A DNA stretch of 64,000 nt from Gammaproteobacteria bacterium. GTDB taxonomy: Bacteria > Pseudomonadota > Gammaproteobacteria > UBA4575. Below are positions 36,349 to 45,114 of the stretch, in pieces. The stretch spans positions 1-64,000 of the forward strand of contig JANQOB010000020.1 in assembly GCA_028279275.1 (NCBI GenBank). Direction: 5' to 3'. The notes under the pieces are model-generated. The model was not told the origin of the DNA. It made no database searches and worked only from the letters and a program-made list of their open reading frames with translations. How positions within the stretch are numbered: position 1 is the stretch's first letter; every line of letters begins with the position of its first letter. Made by a program: the position numbers and the translations under genes.

Positions 36349-36866
36349 TTTAACTAAGCACTCCAGCTAAATTTTTAGATATCGCGATTTGTTGTTCTAA
36401 TTTTGGTTTACTATTTTTTGACCAACCAGATATGAACTTTTATGACAACTTTCGACGTCAAACCAAGTGATAATAATAGTACATTAACAATTGTTAATGT
36501 ACTATTTTTTGACGCAACTATGAGTGCTCAATAAATAAAAATTATTGGTAAGAATTTTAAAAATTTTAAGAATTTAGTTCTGAGCAAATTGATTAAATTA
36601 AACTTAAAGTAAAAGATTAAAAAAAATCTGTAAGTTAAAATTATTAATCGAATCACAATGGGGAAATGATAAATTTAGTTTTATTATTATGCATTTGCAC
36701 ATAATTTAAACATTGATACAGTCTTGAAAATCTACAAATTTATCTATCACATAAGCTAGAATTTAGAACGGTGAAGAATTAGTCAATTTAGAATGTAATG
36801 AGATTCATGTATTTCGTGTCTTAAATGAGCACAACTCTTATTTAATCAATCTTTATAAGCAACTTA
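36349..36866. other. 518-bp AT-rich divergent intergenic region
   Basis: No coding potential is seen. Its main landmark is a perfect 32-bp palindrome at 36475-36506. It must contain the promoters of the coiled-coil gene (minus) and the symporter gene (plus). No convincing -35/-10 pair could be singled out because the whole region is AT-rich. Confidence 0.45.
36475..36506. promoter_or_regulatory. Perfect 32-bp palindrome followed by T-run
   Basis: AATAGTACATTAACAA and its exact reverse complement abut, with no spacer, and are followed by TTTT. It could be the operator of a dimeric regulator or an AT-rich hairpin terminator on the plus strand. The central TTAACAATTGTTAA is itself symmetrical. 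It lies between two divergent genes with no terminating gene upstream on the plus strand, so an operator seems more likely. Confidence 0.5.
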
Positions 36867-38228
36867 ATGGAATATGCCCTAATCACTGTTGCAGGTGTGA
36901 TAGCCATGCTCTCGATCGTATTGGCGCCAACTGCAAAGACCATAAATGCCTTTTTTTCAGGTGCTTCGCCTGAGGGTCAAGCTCCAAGTTTATTTACCCT
37001 AACGTTTTCACAAGTTACGACCTGGATATTTGCGCGTTCTTTAATGAATGCCGCTATTTTGGGATATTTTTATGGGCTCTGGGGCACGTTGGCTTATGCA
37101 GGTTACTATTTATCTTTCTTAACCGGCGGGAAAATTATCGACCAGCTGCGTTTTGAACAAGGGTTTAATAGCGTTCAAGAGTTTCTATTTGCACGTTTTG
37201 GCAGCATGGGGATGACTTGCTACAACATCGTTATCGTCATCCGTTTAATAAGCGAAGTATTCGCTAACTTGTTAGTAATAGGTCTATTGTTTGGAATGGC
37301 GGGGTCAAATGCTTATGTGTTATCCATCATCGTTTTTTCAGCGGCAACTCTATTGTATTCTATGATGGGTGGGTTGCATGCTTCATTGAAAACGGATGTC
37401 ATGCAAATGAGCATATTTGTATTTGTATTGTTACTGTTAGTTGCGAGTGTGTTAGGTGGTGGGCAATTTGCCTTAGCAGATTTACTGTTCAAAGAATTTC
37501 AGTTTGACCAGCCTGGACCCATATTAATGTTAGTAGCATTGCTTCAAATTTGGAGTTATCCCCTACATGATCCTGTAATGATGGACCGTGGCTTTTTGGC
37601 AGATCGAGAAACTACACGTAAAAGTTTCTATCATGCCGCTTGGATTAGTATAGTGTGTATAATCACTTTCGGTTGTATCGGTGTATGGGCTGGGGCACAT
37701 GCAAGTGAAGGTGATACGATGAATTCGGTATTGTTACGTATGTTGGGAGAGTGGCCAATGTTGTTATTCAGCACGACATTAGTGATTTCTGCTATGTCCA
37801 CATTAGACAGCACTTTATCGAGTTCTTCAAAATTAGTCGTTGTAGACATGAAATTAGTCAACGCAAAAGTAAACAATGGGCGCCTAATCATGTTAGCTTT
37901 CATGTTGCTTGGTTTATTATGTGTGTTTTTTGGGAGCCAAGATTTGTTTAGTGCGGTTGCAGTAAGCGGAACTGCATCACTATTTTTAGCTCCGGTGGTA
38001 TTTTTTTCTATTTTTGCAAATCAAAAAAATATTCCTAACTGGAGTTATTTGCTTGCATTCATCATTGCGATGGCTGGTGCAAGTCTTTATTTTCTAGAAT
38101 CTTCGGGCCATACTCAGTTATTGGGTGAAATGCATAAATATACCAAGTTGTTATTTATCTCTTTAACTATTCTTATTGTTGGTTGTGGTTCGTTCTTTGT
38201 TGGTAAATTATTGCATCAAAATAAATAA
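36867..38228 (+). CDS. Sodium:solute symporter (SSS family)
   Basis: 453 residues, all hydrophobic, with about 12-13 transmembrane helices. SSS-family traits include a conserved central segment with MMGGLHASLKTDVMQM and the later region STTLVISAMSTLDSTLSSSSKLVVVDM, whose Ser/Thr pair commonly forms the sodium site. It imports an organic solute with Na+. The substrate is not readable from sequence. The thermonuclease gene starts 23 bases downstream, so co-transcription is possible. Confidence 0.85.
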   Translation: MEYALITVAGVIAMLSIVLAPTAKTINAFFSGASPEGQAPSLFTLTFSQVTTWIFARSLMNAAILGYFYGLWGTLAYAGYYLSFLTGGKIIDQLRFEQGFNSVQEFLFARFGSMGMTCYNIVIVIRLISEVFANLLVIGLLFGMAGSNAYVLSIIVFSAATLLYSMMGGLHASLKTDVMQMSIFVFVLLLLVASVLGGGQFALADLLFKEFQFDQPGPILMLVALLQIWSYPLHDPVMMDRGFLADRETTRKSFYHAAWISIVCIITFGCIGVWAGAHASEGDTMNSVLLRMLGEWPMLLFSTTLVISAMSTLDSTLSSSSKLVVVDMKLVNAKVNNGRLIMLAFMLLGLLCVFFGSQDLFSAVAVSGTASLFLAPVVFFSIFANQKNIPNWSYLLAFIIAMAGASLYFLESSGHTQLLGEMHKYTKLLFISLTILIVGCGSFFVGKLLHQNK

Positions 38229-38250
38229 GTAAAGTTGAGGCAATATTCAA

Positions 38251-38736
38251 GTGAAACAAATAACATTTGTTTTACTAATACTTTATTTATTCAGTCTAGT
38301 CTCTTGTGACGACTTTACTTTTTCTAATGTATATGAAGGTAAAGTTGTTAAGGTTTTAGACGGTGACTCATTCAATATTCTTCATCAAGGTAAAGTAATT
38401 CGTATTCGATTAGCAGAAATTGACGCGCCCGAGTATGGTCAGGTAATGTGGGAAAAATCCAAACTTGCATTAGAAAGATTTGTCGCTGGCAAATTTGTTG
38501 TAATTGAAGAATTTGATCGGGATCAATATGGGCGTATTGTTGGACATGCCTATGTTAAAGAAACCTGGATCAATGCCAAGCTTGTGCAACAGGGTCATGC
38601 ATATGTATATACACGTTATGCTGTTTCTAAAAAATTGTATGAATTTGAAGCAGAAGCACAAAAACATAAACGTGGGGTTTGGTTATTATCTGAACATGAA
38701 AGAGTTAAACCATGGGAATGGCGTAAACAGAATTGA
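38251..38736 (+). CDS. Lipoprotein thermonuclease (staphylococcal nuclease-like)
   Basis: 161 residues with a GTG start. The signal peptide ends in a lipobox (LVSC, Cys19). An SNase OB-fold follows with D38-G-D40, R53, D58, E61 (RLAEIDAPEYGQ) and R95 (DQYGRIVGHAYV), matching the calcium- and catalysis-related residues of the family. YARYAVSKKLYEFEAEAQ-like text near 125 is also typical (here YTRYAVSKKLYEFE). It likely degrades DNA or RNA outside the inner membrane. It is followed by phoX, which suggests nucleic-acid phosphate salvage. Confidence 0.88.
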   Translation: MKQITFVLLILYLFSLVSCDDFTFSNVYEGKVVKVLDGDSFNILHQGKVIRIRLAEIDAPEYGQVMWEKSKLALERFVAGKFVVIEEFDRDQYGRIVGHAYVKETWINAKLVQQGHAYVYTRYAVSKKLYEFEAEAQKHKRGVWLLSEHERVKPWEWRKQN

Positions 38737-38931
38737 TGGTTTAAGACATAAAGTAATCATTTACTTGCATGTAATTAAATATATTTTACGAGACATATTT
38801 TCATTTTTGGTGTCATAAAAGCATCACAGTTTGTTAAAGAAAAATTCATTTTGTGGTAAATATTTTTAAACAAGCACGGCATACAGTGAACATCCTATCT
38901 AAGTAATTAAAATCTGTAGGGAGAGAACTGC

Positions 38932-40848
38932 ATGTCTCAAGAATACAAACAAGATCTTAGCGACAATGCCATTTGTAACCAAACTGGCAATGTCCCATTT
39001 TACAAAGTTTTAGAAGCTCGTCTTTCAAGGAGAGATATATTAAAAGGTGGATTAGCTGGTGCGGCAACCACTTTCTTTGCAGCAGCTTCACCTGTAACTT
39101 ATGCAAGCAAGGTTGGATTTAATCCCGTACCAATTGCTGAAGGCTCAGGACCATGGCCAAGTATCTCGTCGGACTACCAATGGGATGTTTTAATTCCTTG
39201 GGGAGAACCACTAGAGCCAGATGGACCTGCTTTTAACTACCCACCCAATTCAGCGGATCAAGCCAAACAGATTGGTATCGGTCATGATGGTATGTGGTAC
39301 TTCCCGATTAAAGACAGAGAAAGTAATCGATGCGGTTGGGATGTTTGGGATTGGAATGATTATCAAAGTTGGCCCAAAAATATGGAGAACCCTGCTTACA
39401 CACATGGTAATTGGCATGGCGTGCTTTGCATTAATCACGAATTTGGACGCAATACACATGTGCTAGGCAAAGAAGCACCTGAAAGCTTAGAAGATGTTCG
39501 CGTCTCACAACATGCACACGGAGTTTCTGTTGTTGAAATTAGAAAATCTGGTGGGGGTCCGAGCGGCAAATGGAGTCAAATAGAAAGTGATATTGCGCGA
39601 CGTGTCCACGTCAACACACCTGTAGAATTTAGTGGCCCCGCTGCAGGTTCTGATCTGCTAAAAACTCCAAACGGAAACATACCATTAGGAACAGTCAATA
39701 ATTGTGCGAATGGTTACACCCCTTGGGGAACATATTTAACCTGCGAAGAAAACTTCAATGGTTATTTTGGTGCTAATGGTGAGTGGACTGCTACACCGGA
39801 ACAAGAGCGTTATGGCTTCAGTGAAGCTGGCTTTGGTTATGGTTGGCATATTTTTGATAAACGTTTTGATTTGTCTGATCCTGATTATCAGAACGAAGAA
39901 AATCGTTTTGGTTGGGTAGTTGAAATTGATCCAATGGATGGAACCTCAAAACCTGTAAAGCGCACTGCTCTAGGTAGAGTAAAACATGAAGGTATCGCAC
40001 TAACGATAGGATTAGACGGACGTGTTGTAGGTTACATGGGTGATGATCAACGATTTGATTACATCTATAAATTTGTATCTGAAGGTAACTGGCGTGAGAT
40101 GCTTCATGCAGGTAAAAGTCCTTTAGATTACGGCAAGCTTTATGTAGCACGCTTTAATGACGACGGAACCGGTGATTGGTTAGAACTCACTATTGATAAC
40201 CCTGATATTGCACAACGTTTCAGTAGTCAAGATGAAGTATTAACGTATGCACGTATCGCTGCAGATATATTAGGTGCGACCCCAATGGATCGGCCAGAAT
40301 GGACTACGGTAGGGCCAGATGGACTTGTTTACTGTACGTTAACCAATAATAGCCGTCGTGAAGTAGCGAATGCAGCAAATCCTTTAGCTCCGAATGCAGA
40401 TGGGCATATTATTCGCTGGAAGGACACTGAGAGATTTACAGGTCTGCATTTCGATTGGGACATCTATCTAATTTCACAATCTACTCACGGCACTGAAGAC
40501 ACCTTTAGTGACCCGGACGGAATATGGGCTGATCCGGATGGCCGCCTGTTTATCCAAACTGATGGTGGTCAAACAGATGGTGGAGAAGAAGTTGTACTCA
40601 ACAACCAAATGTTAGTATCTGATACGCGAACGGGTGACTTACGTCGCTTATTTACTGGTGTTGCCGGTGATGAGATTACCGGCATTGCGGTAACGCCTAA
40701 TCGTAAAACTATGTTCATCAATACTCAGCATCCTGGAAATGGTGATCCATCTCTTACTAACTTTCCTGCGCCAGTTGATGGTGTGACAGTCCCTCGAGAC
40801 TCAACAATAGTTATCACGCGTAAAAATTTTGGAACTATTGGTACTTAG
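38932..40848 (+). CDS. phoX: PhoX-family phosphatase, Tat-exported
   Basis: 638 residues. An unusually long N-region precedes a twin-arginine signal S-R33-R34-D-I-L-K followed by a hydrophobic segment to AAASPVTYAS. The DUF839/PhoX body includes VLCINHEFGRN, HAHGVSVVEI, NNCANGYTPWGTYLTCEENFNGYFG and RVKHEGIALTIG. The Glu and Asp residues in these blocks bind the Fe/Ca cofactor in characterised PhoX enzymes. The strong GGGAGAG before the ATG supports the start. It releases phosphate from organic esters in the periplasm. A pho box was not identified. Confidence 0.88.
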   Translation: MSQEYKQDLSDNAICNQTGNVPFYKVLEARLSRRDILKGGLAGAATTFFAAASPVTYASKVGFNPVPIAEGSGPWPSISSDYQWDVLIPWGEPLEPDGPAFNYPPNSADQAKQIGIGHDGMWYFPIKDRESNRCGWDVWDWNDYQSWPKNMENPAYTHGNWHGVLCINHEFGRNTHVLGKEAPESLEDVRVSQHAHGVSVVEIRKSGGGPSGKWSQIESDIARRVHVNTPVEFSGPAAGSDLLKTPNGNIPLGTVNNCANGYTPWGTYLTCEENFNGYFGANGEWTATPEQERYGFSEAGFGYGWHIFDKRFDLSDPDYQNEENRFGWVVEIDPMDGTSKPVKRTALGRVKHEGIALTIGLDGRVVGYMGDDQRFDYIYKFVSEGNWREMLHAGKSPLDYGKLYVARFNDDGTGDWLELTIDNPDIAQRFSSQDEVLTYARIAADILGATPMDRPEWTTVGPDGLVYCTLTNNSRREVANAANPLAPNADGHIIRWKDTERFTGLHFDWDIYLISQSTHGTEDTFSDPDGIWADPDGRLFIQTDGGQTDGGEEVVLNNQMLVSDTRTGDLRRLFTGVAGDEITGIAVTPNRKTMFINTQHPGNGDPSLTNFPAPVDGVTVPRDSTIVITRKNFGTIGT

Positions 40849-40906
40849 TTTATAAATTTCACCCCAAGCTGCCTTTTATACTAAAAATAATCAGGTAGCA
40901 CCCACT

Positions 40907-40935
40907 AAAAAGCCTCGGTATACCGAGGCTTTTTT
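40907..40935. terminator. Intrinsic terminator after phoX
   Basis: AAAAAGCCTCGGTA and TACCGAGGCTTTTT form a perfect stem, with A5 on one side and T6 on the other, between convergent genes. It can serve both directions. Confidence 0.9.
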
Positions 40936-40954
40936 ATTTATCTATTACAACAAT

Positions 40955-41203
40955 TTAAAAAATTATGAGGAGTAGAAAAAACAAGAAAACAGCGCCATAA
41001 ATTCCCATGAATAGCCAATATTCGGTCTCTTCTGAGTTGCGGTATTTTTTTACAACCCAGTTATCCATCTCTATTACACTGGCGAGTAAACCTTTGTCGT
41101 AATTTTTCACCCAAACTGCTTGACTCAACCAACCTTCAACTAAAAGAAAGCCTGTAAACAAAAGACCAATCAGAAAAATAAGAGATTGTAAGAGTATTAG
41201 CAT
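40955..41203 (-). CDS. Small two-helix membrane protein, unknown function
   Basis: 82 residues: a transmembrane helix at ~3-25 (LLQSLIFLIGLLFTGFLLVEGWL), a charged loop (NYDKGLLASVIEMDNWVVKKYRNSEETEYW), and a second helix at ~64-82. The C-terminus ends in the helix. No family recognised. It lies just past the bidirectional terminator. Confidence 0.65.
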   Translation of the reverse strand: MLILLQSLIFLIGLLFTGFLLVEGWLSQAVWVKNYDKGLLASVIEMDNWVVKKYRNSEETEYWLFMGIYGAVFLFFLLLIIF

Positions 41204-41316
41204 GATCTACCCATAGCCCTAAGCTTGAAAAGCTGAACACCTAGTTTAGTGATTGATTTGAAGGCAGATATAACGTCTATGCCTAAATTGTCATGTTTGA
41301 ACGATAGAATGCCTGA

Positions 41317-41670
41317 TTATTGATCTGACCATACGGCATATTCGTTTTCGTTTGGGTCAGCAAAATGGAAACGTTTGCCGCCAGGGAAAGAGAAAATATC
41401 CTCAATAATTTTACCACCCGCCTGTATGACTTTTTCCTGAGTCTGTTTTAAAGTACTACTGTAAAAAACAATCAAAGCACTACCATTTTGTGTTGAACAA
41501 TTATGCTCAGATGTGAAAAAACCACCATTCAATCCCTCGTTTTCGAATGCAGTATAGTCAGGACCATAATCAGTAAATGACCAGTTAAAAGCTTTACTGA
41601 AAAATTTTTTTGTTGCTTGAATGTCTTTTGCTGGAATCTCCACGTAATTAATTTTTTCATGAACATTCAT
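41317..41670 (-). CDS. VOC-superfamily (glyoxalase-like) protein
   Basis: 117 residues forming one VOC unit: INYVEIPAKDIQATKKFFSKAFNWSFTDYGPDYTAFE at the start and GGKRFHFADPNENEYAVWSDQ at the end. The DPNENEYAVW terminus is a typical metal- or substrate-side strand. Likely a dimeric small-molecule-binding or glyoxalase-type enzyme of unknown substrate. It is divergent from the SDR gene. Confidence 0.85.
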   Translation of the reverse strand: MNVHEKINYVEIPAKDIQATKKFFSKAFNWSFTDYGPDYTAFENEGLNGGFFTSEHNCSTQNGSALIVFYSSTLKQTQEKVIQAGGKIIEDIFSFPGGKRFHFADPNENEYAVWSDQ

Positions 41671-41803
41671 AAGGTTTCTCTATTAGAATTGTGTTATCGG
41701 TATGCGATATTTATTAATTGTCAAATTAACTTGTAATAAAATAATAACAAATACCTGTCATATAAAAGTTAACCATACACCTAGATTAAAATGAGGGCCA
41801 ACC

Positions 41804-42556
41804 ATGACGAATTCATACGATATTAAAGGCAAGACAGCACTTGTTACAGGTGCCAACCGCGGCATTGGTAAAGCGATAGTCGAAGTATTCTTAGACAAAG
41901 GCGAAGCTAAAAAAGTTTATGCCGCAGTAAGAAATTTAGAGTCTGCTAAACCTTTGCAGGAACAATATGGAAATAAAATAGAAGTGATACAAATAGATTT
42001 AGAAAATCCAGATACGATTGAGCAAGCTGCGGCTAAAGCGACCGATGTAGAGATAGTGGTCAATAATGCTGGAGTCCTAAAAACGTCTACACCTTTGGAT
42101 GCTGGAGCCTTGGATACGATGAGTTATGAAATGGATATGAATGTGAATGGCTTAATTCGAATGGCACAAGCATTTGCACCCATCTTAAAAGCGAATGGTG
42201 GGGGCGCATTAATCCAATTAAACTCAGTCGCATCAATGAAGAGTTTTGCACCTTTTGCAACTTACTCTGCTTCAAAGGCGGCAGCCTATTCCATCACACA
42301 AGCACTGCGTGATTTATTAAAAGAACAAGGTACAACGGTAGTAAGTGTGCATCCTGGTCCGATTGCAACCGATATGGCAACAGACGCTGGAATTGGAGAA
42401 ATTGCTGAGCCTCCGAGCCTGGTAGCCGATAGTATTCTAGCTGCTCTAGAAAAAGGTGAATTTCATGCGTTTCCAGATACTATGGCTAAGCAGTTTGAGG
42501 GTGCCTATCAAGGCTTTGCAGAGAATATTGTGAACGCCAACCTACTAGAAGGCTGA
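41804..42556 (+). CDS. SDR-family oxidoreductase
   Basis: 250 residues with the classical short-chain dehydrogenase pattern: TGANRGIG cofactor loop (16-23), NNAG, catalytic Ser in LNSVASM, and YSASK (Y155-x3-K). The cofactor motif and R-N-L suggest NADP(H) use. Substrate unknown. GAGGGCC precedes the ATG. Its 3' end overlaps that of the convergent DUF2878 gene by 12 bases, so no room exists for a terminator between them. Confidence 0.88.
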   Translation: MTNSYDIKGKTALVTGANRGIGKAIVEVFLDKGEAKKVYAAVRNLESAKPLQEQYGNKIEVIQIDLENPDTIEQAAAKATDVEIVVNNAGVLKTSTPLDAGALDTMSYEMDMNVNGLIRMAQAFAPILKANGGGALIQLNSVASMKSFAPFATYSASKAAAYSITQALRDLLKEQGTTVVSVHPGPIATDMATDAGIGEIAEPPSLVADSILAALEKGEFHAFPDTMAKQFEGAYQGFAENIVNANLLEG

Positions 42557-43108
42557 GTCGGTTGTTTTAGCATCAAGCTGAGTGTTGGTGAAATATTTCG
42601 TTATCAGTAATGCTAATGGGAAAAATAAACCCCACTCGATGAAATAAAACATAAATGTTATCCATATAGGCTCAGCAAAATGTAGTGCGCCTAATATATG
42701 TCCAAGGAGATAACTCAAACTACCTCCTAGTGCACCTGCTATGGAGGCGATCTTCAAGTTTTTACGTAACCAGTACAGGCTATAAGGCACCATGAGAGCA
42801 AAAACAAACCACAATACTATTAACCAAGCAGGTATAGGTAAATGTTGATTTGTAAATTCTGGGAAAGATAAGAGATTAAATTGGGTGAATATGCTGTCAA
42901 TAGCAATGCCTAATAATCCAACAATGAGCATTATTTTCAAGTCACGTATTCGCAACTTGCTAAATATGAAGTGAGCGACGATGTATGCTAAACCAACATA
43001 AACACCCAGTAGTGGTAATGCATGTGTTGCACCATATGCACAAGCAGCCCACGTAACTTGCAAACCAGTAAAATTAAAAATCAAAAAAGCTAGGTGTTTA
43101 CTAATCAT
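42545..43108 (-). CDS. DUF2878 integral membrane protein
   Basis: 187 residues with about six transmembrane helices. The N-terminal [17 protein letters not shown] and the C-terminal [17 protein letters not shown] fit DUF2878. It is the last gene of the eight-gene minus-strand operon, and its start overlaps the methyltransferase stop by four bases. Homologues travel with DUF1365 and cyclopropane-synthase-like genes in ChrR-type regulons, which suggests a role in membrane lipid handling. Confidence 0.8.
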   Translation of the reverse strand: MISKHLAFLIFNFTGLQVTWAACAYGATHALPLLGVYVGLAYIVAHFIFSKLRIRDLKIMLIVGLLGIAIDSIFTQFNLLSFPEFTNQHLPIPAWLIVLWFVFALMVPYSLYWLRKNLKIASIAGALGGSLSYLLGHILGALHFAEPIWITFMFYFIEWGLFFPLALLITKYFTNTQLDAKTTDSAF

Positions 43109-44364
43109 TGAAATCGATTTGCAGGTTTTTTTAATACCAGCTGTTGAACATCAATGACTCGTTCCTCAAAGCCCGCTTGGCAATATTTAAGATAATATTC
43201 CCATAAGCGGATAAAGGCATGGCCGTAGCCGAGTTCTAAAACTTTTTCTTTATTATTAATAAATCGTTGATACCAAATTTCTAGGGTTTTGCCATAACTA
43301 GCGGCATAGCTTTCAGAATGAAATAAAGTTAAATCACTATTTTTTGCAATACAGTTAAGCATAGACGACATGCTCGTTAAGCTACCACCTGGAAATACAT
43401 ATTTACGAATGAAATCCAGTGAATTTTGGTATCGGTCATGAAGATAGTCCGAAATGGTAATCGCTTGAACTAAGAAAGCACCATCTGGTTTTAATAGCTT
43501 GCTGCATATCGCAAAATAATTATCTAAATATTGCTGTCCAACAGATTCAATCATTTCAATAGAAACTAATTTGTCATATTGACCTCGTAGTGCACGATAG
43601 TCTTGTTTCAATATAGTAATCTGTGAACTTAAATTAGCCTGATCAATTTTTTCTACTGCATAATCATATTGTTGGTCTGAAATGGTTGTAGTAGTTACTT
43701 TGCAGCCATAATTTTGTGCAGCATAGATTGCAAAACCTCCCCAACCGCAGCCAATTTCAAGTAAGTGATCTTGAGGCTTTAACTTTAATTTTTCGCAAAT
43801 TATTTTAAGTTTGTTCTCTGCAGCATCTTCAAGTGTGTTATTAACCTCTGTGAAGCAGGCTGATGAATACATCATTTTTTCGTCTAGGAAAAGCTTATAA
43901 AGATCATTGCCGATATCATAATGAGCAAGAATATTGCGTTTAGACCCCCTAGTACTGTTTTTATTAATGGCATGTCCAATTGCGTGAAATGGTTTAGCAA
44001 CCGACGCATAGCCTGATTTAAATGAAAATAATACATCGCGATTCAGGGTAAATACCCGCATTACATTGAGAATATTATCTGAAGTCCACCAGCCTTTTAC
44101 ATAAGTATTGCCAGCAGCCGGTTCTCCACCAAATAAGATTTCGTTAAAGGCTTGAATATTATGAACGCGAATAACGGCATGCAATTCACTTTGCATGGTT
44201 TTATCACCAAAATCATAAACCATTTCGTCTACATAAATTTGTAGATACCCGTGTTCAATAAGATCAAGTTTTTTAAATAAAATACTTTTCGCAAATTGAC
44301 TTAGCCAACTTATTTCATGTTGAATGGTGTTGTTATTAGTTTTATGTTTTGGAATTATCGACAT
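43105..44364 (-). CDS. Cyclopropane-fatty-acid-synthase-like SAM methyltransferase
   Basis: 419 residues aligning with the CFA synthase family: DIGNDLYKLFLD, MMYSSACF (163-171), SAM motif LLEIGCGWGGFAIYAA (201-216), and Y-x-K-T-L-x-I-WY-x-RF. Against remembered E. coli Cfa, E239 is kept (E273, EMIESVG) but C139 is Ser168 and H266 is Gln300. Both belong to the bicarbonate site. It may thus methylate the double bond without closing a cyclopropane ring, as proposed for UfaM-type enzymes in furan fatty acid formation. Operon gene seven. Confidence 0.85.
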   Translation of the reverse strand: MSIIPKHKTNNNTIQHEISWLSQFAKSILFKKLDLIEHGYLQIYVDEMVYDFGDKTMQSELHAVIRVHNIQAFNEILFGGEPAAGNTYVKGWWTSDNILNVMRVFTLNRDVLFSFKSGYASVAKPFHAIGHAINKNSTRGSKRNILAHYDIGNDLYKLFLDEKMMYSSACFTEVNNTLEDAAENKLKIICEKLKLKPQDHLLEIGCGWGGFAIYAAQNYGCKVTTTTISDQQYDYAVEKIDQANLSSQITILKQDYRALRGQYDKLVSIEMIESVGQQYLDNYFAICSKLLKPDGAFLVQAITISDYLHDRYQNSLDFIRKYVFPGGSLTSMSSMLNCIAKNSDLTLFHSESYAASYGKTLEIWYQRFINNKEKVLELGYGHAFIRLWEYYLKYCQAGFEERVIDVQQLVLKKPANRFQ

Positions 44365-44373
44365 AAGTAAATC

Positions 44374-45114
44374 CTACTGGTGTTTGGGGTGGGGTACGTA
44401 TTGAATTCCTTTCATCCATAGTTTTAGAGCTTCAAAATGGATCATTGCTGTAACTTTTAATGTCATTAAGGGGAAATTAAATAAAACACTCCTTAAGTTC
44501 TTGGCGTTTAAATTAACTTGATCTAAAAATATAGAAGCATCAAAGACTTTCTCATCCTTTTCCCAATTTTCGATATGTATTTTCATATGCTCGTCAGGTT
44601 TTTGTATTTTCCATCGATATTGCATATCCATATTAAGAAAAGGAGAGACGTGGAATTCTTTTTGGTGAGTAGAGGTTATTGTCTCGTTATTTTGTTGATT
44701 AGAAATCACATAGCAATGTTGTTCTTTCCATGGGGTGTTCATAACTTCGGCAACTACATGAGTAAGTTCTTCACCTGACTTGTCATAACAGAAATAAACA
44801 CTAAGCGGATTAAATACGTATCCGAAATAACGAAAATGAGTCAATAATCGAATTGGACCAGATACACTATCACCCGTTTTTTGATATATAAGCTCACGTA
44901 TCGAGTCCGCCAAGTTTGCGTTTTTACCATGATGATCTTTGCGATAAAAAGAAGCTAAATTAGGCTTATTGACAGACCACAATAAGAATTTGTCAAAAAG
45001 GGTGGGCAGCTCATCTAAGTCCACATACATCATAAATAATGAATATGTGAACCCGTGAGCGCGAGGGGAATAGCGCTGATGGCTAACTTGCCCTTTGTAA
45101 ATACAGCTCTTCAT
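44374..45114 (-). CDS. DUF1365 protein
   Basis: 246 residues of the DUF1365 family: the N-terminal KSCIYKGQVSHQRYSPRAHGF with the YSLFMMYVDLDELP block, then LLTHFRYFGYVFNPLSVYFCYD and KEFHVSPFLNMDMQYRWKI. Family members sit between an FAD oxidoreductase and a CFA-like gene in many Proteobacteria. The biochemical role is unknown. Its start lies 32 bases inside the upstream FAD gene, an unusually long overlap. Confidence 0.88.
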   Translation of the reverse strand: MKSCIYKGQVSHQRYSPRAHGFTYSLFMMYVDLDELPTLFDKFLLWSVNKPNLASFYRKDHHGKNANLADSIRELIYQKTGDSVSGPIRLLTHFRYFGYVFNPLSVYFCYDKSGEELTHVVAEVMNTPWKEQHCYVISNQQNNETITSTHQKEFHVSPFLNMDMQYRWKIQKPDEHMKIHIENWEKDEKVFDASIFLDQVNLNAKNLRSVLFNFPLMTLKVTAMIHFEALKLWMKGIQYVPHPKHQ

